DNA of 9,526 bases from a bacterium (GTDB taxonomy: Bacteria; Ratteibacteria; UBA8468; B48-G9; JAFGKM01), in contig JAOAEP010000156.1 of the NCBI GenBank assembly GCA_026416755.1, forward strand, positions 1 through 9,526, given 5' to 3'. Of this stretch, positions 6,504 through 9,526 are shown piece by piece. A program made the position numbers and the translations under genes. Each line of letters opens with the position of its first letter. Position 1 is the stretch's first letter. The notes below the pieces were generated by a model. It did no database searches. It saw only the letters and a program-made list of their open reading frames with translations, and had not been told where the DNA came from.

Positions 6504-7579
6504 CTATTTATTTCAGACCAAATTTCCTCAACTAGTTGCAGATAATATTTAAAATTTTCTAATGGAACATCAGGGGGAACTGCATGATCAACAAATGGGA
6601 AATAACCGCCTTCTTTAAGTAAAAATGGAACTTTTTTCATAACTTCTTCCTCAACTTCTTTTTTTGTTGTTCTTAATGCTCTTTTGTCTATGTTTCCCAT
6701 TAAAATAAGTTTTTTCCCATATTTCTTTCTATATTCAATTGCATCTGTATTTGCTGCCACTTCCAAGGGATAAAGCATGTTAACCCCGCCTTCAAGCCAT
6801 AAAGGAACTATTACATCATTATTCCCATCTGAATCAACCATAATTACATCAATTCCATAACTTCTTAAAAATGAACAGACCTTTTTATATGCAGGAAGAC
6901 AAAATTCTTCAAATGTTTTTGGAGAAAGTAAAGGGCCTTGTTTCATTCCAAGGTCTTCCCATATATTTGCAAAATCAATTTTTACTTCACTTACAACTTT
7001 TTCCAGAACTTTAATAATAAAATCTGCAATATAATTTATAATTTCTTTAACTAATTCAGGATTATCATAAAACATAACCGATAAATTTTCTACACCCATC
7101 CAATTTCTTACCCATCCATAAAATGAACCTGCTTGAATTCCAAGAGGGTAATCTCTATTTTTTACACATCTTTTCCAGTCATCATAATATTGTGGATACC
7201 TTAATGGAGAGTCAGGATTTAATCTTTTTTTAACTTTTTCCCAACTTTCTTCATCTTTTATACAAAATTCAAGCCACTGACTCATTCCAATTTCTCTATC
7301 TTTCCATCTTTTCCATTTATTCCCAATGTCATCTATATAAATTGCTGTTTCTTTATCTTCTTCAATAACTTTTACTTCTGGACTTGGGATTAAACCAAGA
7401 TTTATTGGAGCATGTTCTATCCTATCAAAACCAAAATAAGTGTTAAAATAGGTATCTACTGGCATTCCTTCCTTTTGCAATCTTTTAACTGTATCTCCGA
7501 AGACCCATTGAGGCCATAAAAAAGGTCTATCTGGTTTACCAAAATAAACTACTTCTTTAAACCTTTCAAGATATGTCAT
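6500..7579 (-). CDS. URO-D superfamily protein without the HxCG metal motif
   Basis: This 359-residue protein has the C-terminal organisation of the URO-D barrel superfamily: MTYLERFKEVVYFGKPDR at the start, IWEDLGMKQGPLLSP at 206-220, FCLPAYKKV at 226-234, MVDSDGN at 247-253, LEGGVNMLYPLE at 262-273, MGNIDKRAL at 294-302, and VDHAVPPDVPLENFKYYL at 330-347. Where the methyltransferase-like members carry His-X-Cys-Gly, this protein has Asp-Ser-Asp-Gly (D249, D251), so it belongs to a different subgroup from the pair at 2-1394. A zinc-thiolate methyltransferase role therefore seems unlikely, and no reaction can be assigned. It is also unlikely to be the haem-pathway HemE, because no haem gene is nearby and its N-terminus is unlike HemE. 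It starts with a strong GGAGGAGG site within the end of nnrD, in a four-base ATGA overlap. Confidence 0.85.
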   Translation of the reverse strand: MTYLERFKEVVYFGKPDRPFLWPQWVFGDTVKRLQKEGMPVDTYFNTYFGFDRIEHAPINLGLIPSPEVKVIEEDKETAIYIDDIGNKWKRWKDREIGMSQWLEFCIKDEESWEKVKKRLNPDSPLRYPQYYDDWKRCVKNRDYPLGIQAGSFYGWVRNWMGVENLSVMFYDNPELVKEIINYIADFIIKVLEKVVSEVKIDFANIWEDLGMKQGPLLSPKTFEEFCLPAYKKVCSFLRSYGIDVIMVDSDGNNDVIVPLWLEGGVNMLYPLEVAANTDAIEYRKKYGKKLILMGNIDKRALRTTKKEVEEEVMKKVPFLLKEGGYFPFVDHAVPPDVPLENFKYYLQLVEEIWSEINR

Positions 7580-8442
7580 ATTTTCCTCCTCCTTTTTAAT
7601 AATTTAAAAACGATTGGTAATTTTTCTATTATATCAGATGCAATCAATGAAACTTCTCCTTTTTCTTTCTCTGCTAAATCTCCTGCAAGTCCATGAATTA
7701 AAACACCATATTTAGCGGATATAAATTTATCTTCACCAGAAGCCAGTAATCCTCCAATAATACCTGAAAGGACATCGCCACTACCTGCTGTCGCCATGCC
7801 AGGATTCCCAGTTAAATTTATATATGTATTTTCTCCATCAGTAACAACTGTATTATATCCTTTTAAAACAATTATAACATTATATTTTTTTGCAAAATCT
7901 TCTGCAACTTTTTCTCTTTTATTTTGTATTTGGGATATACTTAATCCTGTTAAATAACTCATTTCTCCTGGATGAGGTGTAAGAATTGGTTTTTCAATAG
8001 ATTTAAGAATTTCAAGATTTTCTGATACTATTTTCAACGCATCAGCATCTATTATTAATGGTTTTTTTATTTCTGGGATTATTCTTTTTACAAATTTTTT
8101 TGTTTCTGGATGCAATGAAATTCCAGGTCCTATTAAAACACAATCCGCCTTTTTTTCTATAAAATCAATTGCTTTTTCATAAGCATTCAGAGAAAAATAA
8201 TGGTCTTTTGTTTCAGGTAAAGGGAAACTCATGACTTCTGTTAATTTAATCTCTATTATTTGATTAAGCCCTTCTGGTATTCCAATAGTTACAAGTCCAC
8301 ATCCACTTCTTAAAGCACTAATTCCTGAAAGACAAACAGCACCAGTTAAACCAGGACTTCCACCAATTATAAACAAGTGTCCATAGTCCCCTTTATGTGA
8401 TTCTTTCTTTCTATTTTTTAAAAACTTAATTTTTTCATTCAT
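7576..8442 (-). CDS. nnrD: ADP-dependent NAD(P)H-hydrate dehydratase
   Basis: This enzyme repairs damaged NADH and NADPH by dehydrating the S-hydrate with ADP (ATP in some organisms). The 288-residue protein has the ribokinase-like dehydratase fold: KGDYGHLFIIGGSPGLTGA (17-35), GPG at 105-107, DADAL at 132-136, TPHPGEMSYL at 155-164, VLKG at 192-195, and NPGMATAGSGDVLSGIIGG (213-231) with the catalytic aspartate D223. HGLAGD follows at 250-255. Only the dehydratase half is present; many bacteria carry a fused epimerase domain (NnrE/YjeF N-terminal), which is absent here. The ATG overlaps the stop of acpS by eight bases and has no own Shine-Dalgarno. Its last codons, AGG AGG AGG, form the ribosome binding site of the next gene. 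Confidence 0.95.
   Translation of the reverse strand: MNEKIKFLKNRKKESHKGDYGHLFIIGGSPGLTGAVCLSGISALRSGCGLVTIGIPEGLNQIIEIKLTEVMSFPLPETKDHYFSLNAYEKAIDFIEKKADCVLIGPGISLHPETKKFVKRIIPEIKKPLIIDADALKIVSENLEILKSIEKPILTPHPGEMSYLTGLSISQIQNKREKVAEDFAKKYNVIIVLKGYNTVVTDGENTYINLTGNPGMATAGSGDVLSGIIGGLLASGEDKFISAKYGVLIHGLAGDLAEKEKGEVSLIASDIIEKLPIVFKLLKRRRKI
7585..7592 (-). promoter_or_regulatory. Ribosome binding site for the URO-D-like gene, inside nnrD
   Basis: The minus strand reads GGAGGAGG five bases before the ATG at 7579. It is formed by the arginine codons at the end of nnrD. It is the only strong Shine-Dalgarno site in the rpmA-to-membrane-protein operon, which suggests that this gene is translated at a high rate of its own. 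Confidence 0.8.
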
Positions 8443-8758
8443 ATATTAAACAAATAGCAACTGCTATATCTTTTGTATGAGAAATTGAGACAGAAACTTT
8501 TTTATTTCTTAGTATTTTTTTTAAAGTTTTATCTTTTATTTCAATAATAGGTTTACCTGAGGTTAGTTTTTTAATTTTTATTTTTTTAAAATCTTCTTTT
8601 ATTCCTAAACATTTAAAAAATGCTTTTTTTAAAGCAACCTTTCCAATCAATGAGATTAAATTTTTATTTTCTGTTTCTTCTTCTGATAGGAAATTAAGAA
8701 AATTGGCAGGATTTTGGAAGTTTTCAATTGATTCAATTTCAATAGAAAAATTAAACAT
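8435..8758 (-). CDS. acpS: Divergent holo-[acyl-carrier-protein] synthase
   Basis: AcpS transfers phosphopantetheine from coenzyme A to a serine of acyl carrier protein, which activates fatty acid synthesis. This copy has 107 residues against the usual 115-130. It shows the AcpS framework: FLSEEE at 23-28, GKVALKKAFFKCLG at 39-52, SGKPIIEI at 67-74, and the C-terminal SVSISHTKDIAVAICLIYE. The magnesium-binding residues are altered. The N-terminal aspartate of the DIVEI-type motif is glutamate (E7), and the glutamate of the KEA motif (E58 in E. coli) is lysine (K45). The following catalytic-region lysine is kept (K49). It may be a weak or specialised enzyme, or bind metal differently. The start overlaps the end of rpmA by eight bases and has no Shine-Dalgarno, and nnrD follows with an eight-base overlap. 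Confidence 0.82.
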   Translation of the reverse strand: MFNFSIEIESIENFQNPANFLNFLSEEETENKNLISLIGKVALKKAFFKCLGIKEDFKKIKIKKLTSGKPIIEIKDKTLKKILRNKKVSVSISHTKDIAVAICLIYE

Positions 8759-9002
8759 TTTGAGGAATTGGTCTTACATGAACAACTTTTTTATTCCCTC
8801 TTTCAACATATTCTACAATTCCATCTACTAAACTGTAAATTGTATAATCCTTTCCAATGCCGCATCCTATACCAGGGATAATTTTTGTCCCTTTTTGTCT
8901 CACAATAATATTTCCCGCCTTTACTTTTTGCCCTTCATAAACCTTTACACCTCTAAATTTGGGATTTGAATCCCGTCCGTTTCCTTGTCTTTTTCTTGCC
9001 AT
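8751..9002 (-). CDS. rpmA: Large ribosomal subunit protein bL27
   Basis: L27 is a protein of the large ribosomal subunit whose N-terminal tail reaches the peptidyl-transferase centre and helps place tRNAs. The 83-residue protein shows NGRDSNPKFRGVKVYEGQ (8-25), VKAGNIIVRQKGTK (27-40), a PGIGCGIGKDYTIYSLVDG stretch (43-61), and a C-terminal beta-rich end. The N-terminal tail is MARKRQGNGRDS. It lacks about four residues compared with the common MAxKKxGGSTRNGRDS form. The start is the ATG at 9002, with no Shine-Dalgarno, only six bases after a TATAAT box, so the transcript is probably leaderless. The usual partner rplU is not directly upstream and obgE is not downstream. Instead rpmA leads an operon with acpS and nnrD. 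Confidence 0.95.
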   Translation of the reverse strand: MARKRQGNGRDSNPKFRGVKVYEGQKVKAGNIIVRQKGTKIIPGIGCGIGKDYTIYSLVDGIVEYVERGNKKVVHVRPIPQNV

Positions 9003-9008
9003 ATTAAT

Positions 9009-9037
9009 ATTATAAATTAATTTTTATTTATAGTCAA
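9009..9037 (-). promoter_or_regulatory. Promoter for the rpmA operon (predicted leaderless start)
   Basis: On the minus strand TTGACT (9037-9032) and a perfect TATAAT (9014-9009) are separated by exactly 17 bases, matching sigma-70 consensus at 11 of 12 positions. Only six bases separate TATAAT from the ATG at 9002, so transcription should begin at or within a base or two of the start codon. The -35 box lies just downstream of the stop of the AIM24-family gene, in a 41-base intergenic gap. Confidence 0.72.
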
Positions 9038-9043
9038 ATTTTA

Positions 9044-9526
9044 CTAATCTTCACTTTTAAAAATTCCTCCAAGTAAACCACCAAGACCAAATTTTTCTTC
9101 TCCTTTTCTTATTACTGTTCCTCCTATTTCTCTTCTTAATCTTGCAAGTGTTAGACTTTGAAGAATTATTTTTCCTGGTCCTTTTAAAGTTGCTAGAAAT
9201 ATACCTTCGCCACCAAAGATGGCTGTTTTAATGTCTTTAACAAATTCTACGTCATAATCAACTGTTTCTTCAAATCCAACTATACATCCAGTATCTATCT
9301 GTATTTTTTCATTTTCTTTTAAATCTACTTCATAAAAATCACCACCAGCATGAATAAATACAACTCCTGGTCCTGTAAATTTTTCAAGTATAAATCCTTC
9401 CCCTCCAAAAAATGCAACTCCAACCTTTTTTTGAAAAACGATTGAAAATTTAACATTTTTTTCTGCACAGATAAAAGCATCCCTTTGAGCAATAAAAGAA
9501 ATACCTGGTTTTAGTTCAATTGCCTG
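9044..9526 (-). CDS. AIM24/TIGR00266 family protein, C-terminal part (5' end outside window)
   Basis: The minus-strand frame is open from the window edge to the TAG at 9044-9046, giving 161 codons without a start. The encoded segment shows the duplicated pattern of this family: KKVGVAFFGGEGFILEKFTGPG, then VFIHAGGDFYEVDL and QIDTGCIVGFEETVDYDVEFV, then a second TAIFGGEGIFLATLKGPG and ILQSLTLARLRREI. The C-terminal tail is glycine-rich (FGLGGLLGGIF). Members are about 220-260 residues and form beta-rich domains. The yeast member Aim24 affects mitochondrial architecture, but the bacterial function is not established. About 60-90 N-terminal residues lie outside the window. It is upstream of rpmA on the same strand, with a separate promoter in between. 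Confidence 0.9.
   Translation of the reverse strand, partial: QAIELKPGISFIAQRDAFICAEKNVKFSIVFQKKVGVAFFGGEGFILEKFTGPGVVFIHAGGDFYEVDLKENEKIQIDTGCIVGFEETVDYDVEFVKDIKTAIFGGEGIFLATLKGPGKIILQSLTLARLRREIGGTVIRKGEEKFGLGGLLGGIFKSED

Overview
The window is AT-rich bacterial DNA (about one third G+C by eye), with tightly packed genes, strong purine-rich ribosome binding sites and a bacterial ribosomal protein L27. Three proteins of the uroporphyrinogen decarboxylase (URO-D) superfamily lie close together. That abundance is typical of uncultured, PVC- or Omnitrophota-like bacteria. This assignment is an inference with low confidence; no gene here settles the phylum.

Layout. (1) Positions 2-313 (+) hold the C-terminal end of a URO-D/corrinoid-methyltransferase-like gene cut by the window edge. 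It meets a full paralogue (303-1394, -) tail to tail. (2) Upstream of that paralogue on the same minus strand lie a tRNA-Ser(CGA) (1433-1522) and a PLP-binding homeostasis protein (yggS type). The 3' end of the yggS-type gene, including its stop codon, lies inside the tRNA gene. The three probably form one transcript. (3) Overlapping divergent promoters near 2192-2239 separate this unit from a plus-strand operon with overlapping genes: ribulokinase (araB), L-ribulose-5-phosphate 4-epimerase (araD), an N-acetylglucosamine-6-phosphate deacetylase-type amidohydrolase (nagA) and a free-standing MetG/Trbp111-type tRNA-binding domain. (4) A convergent junction at 6039-6046 leads to a minus-strand operon read from 9002 down to 6039: rpmA (L27), a divergent acpS, nnrD, a second type of URO-D protein, and a small conserved membrane protein. 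Its promoter sits so close to the rpmA ATG that the transcript is predicted to be leaderless. (5) The window ends in the C-terminal part of an AIM24/TIGR00266-family protein (9044-9526, -).

Functionally, araB and araD give an L-ribulose to D-xylulose-5-phosphate route, but no arabinose isomerase is present in the window. The nagA-like enzyme in the same operon hints at a different or broader sugar substrate. The rpmA operon mixes translation, acyl-carrier activation (acpS) and nicotinamide-cofactor repair (nnrD) with two genes of unknown role. No CRISPR array, insertion sequence, phage gene or riboswitch was seen, and no stretch of more than 300 bases lacks a gene.
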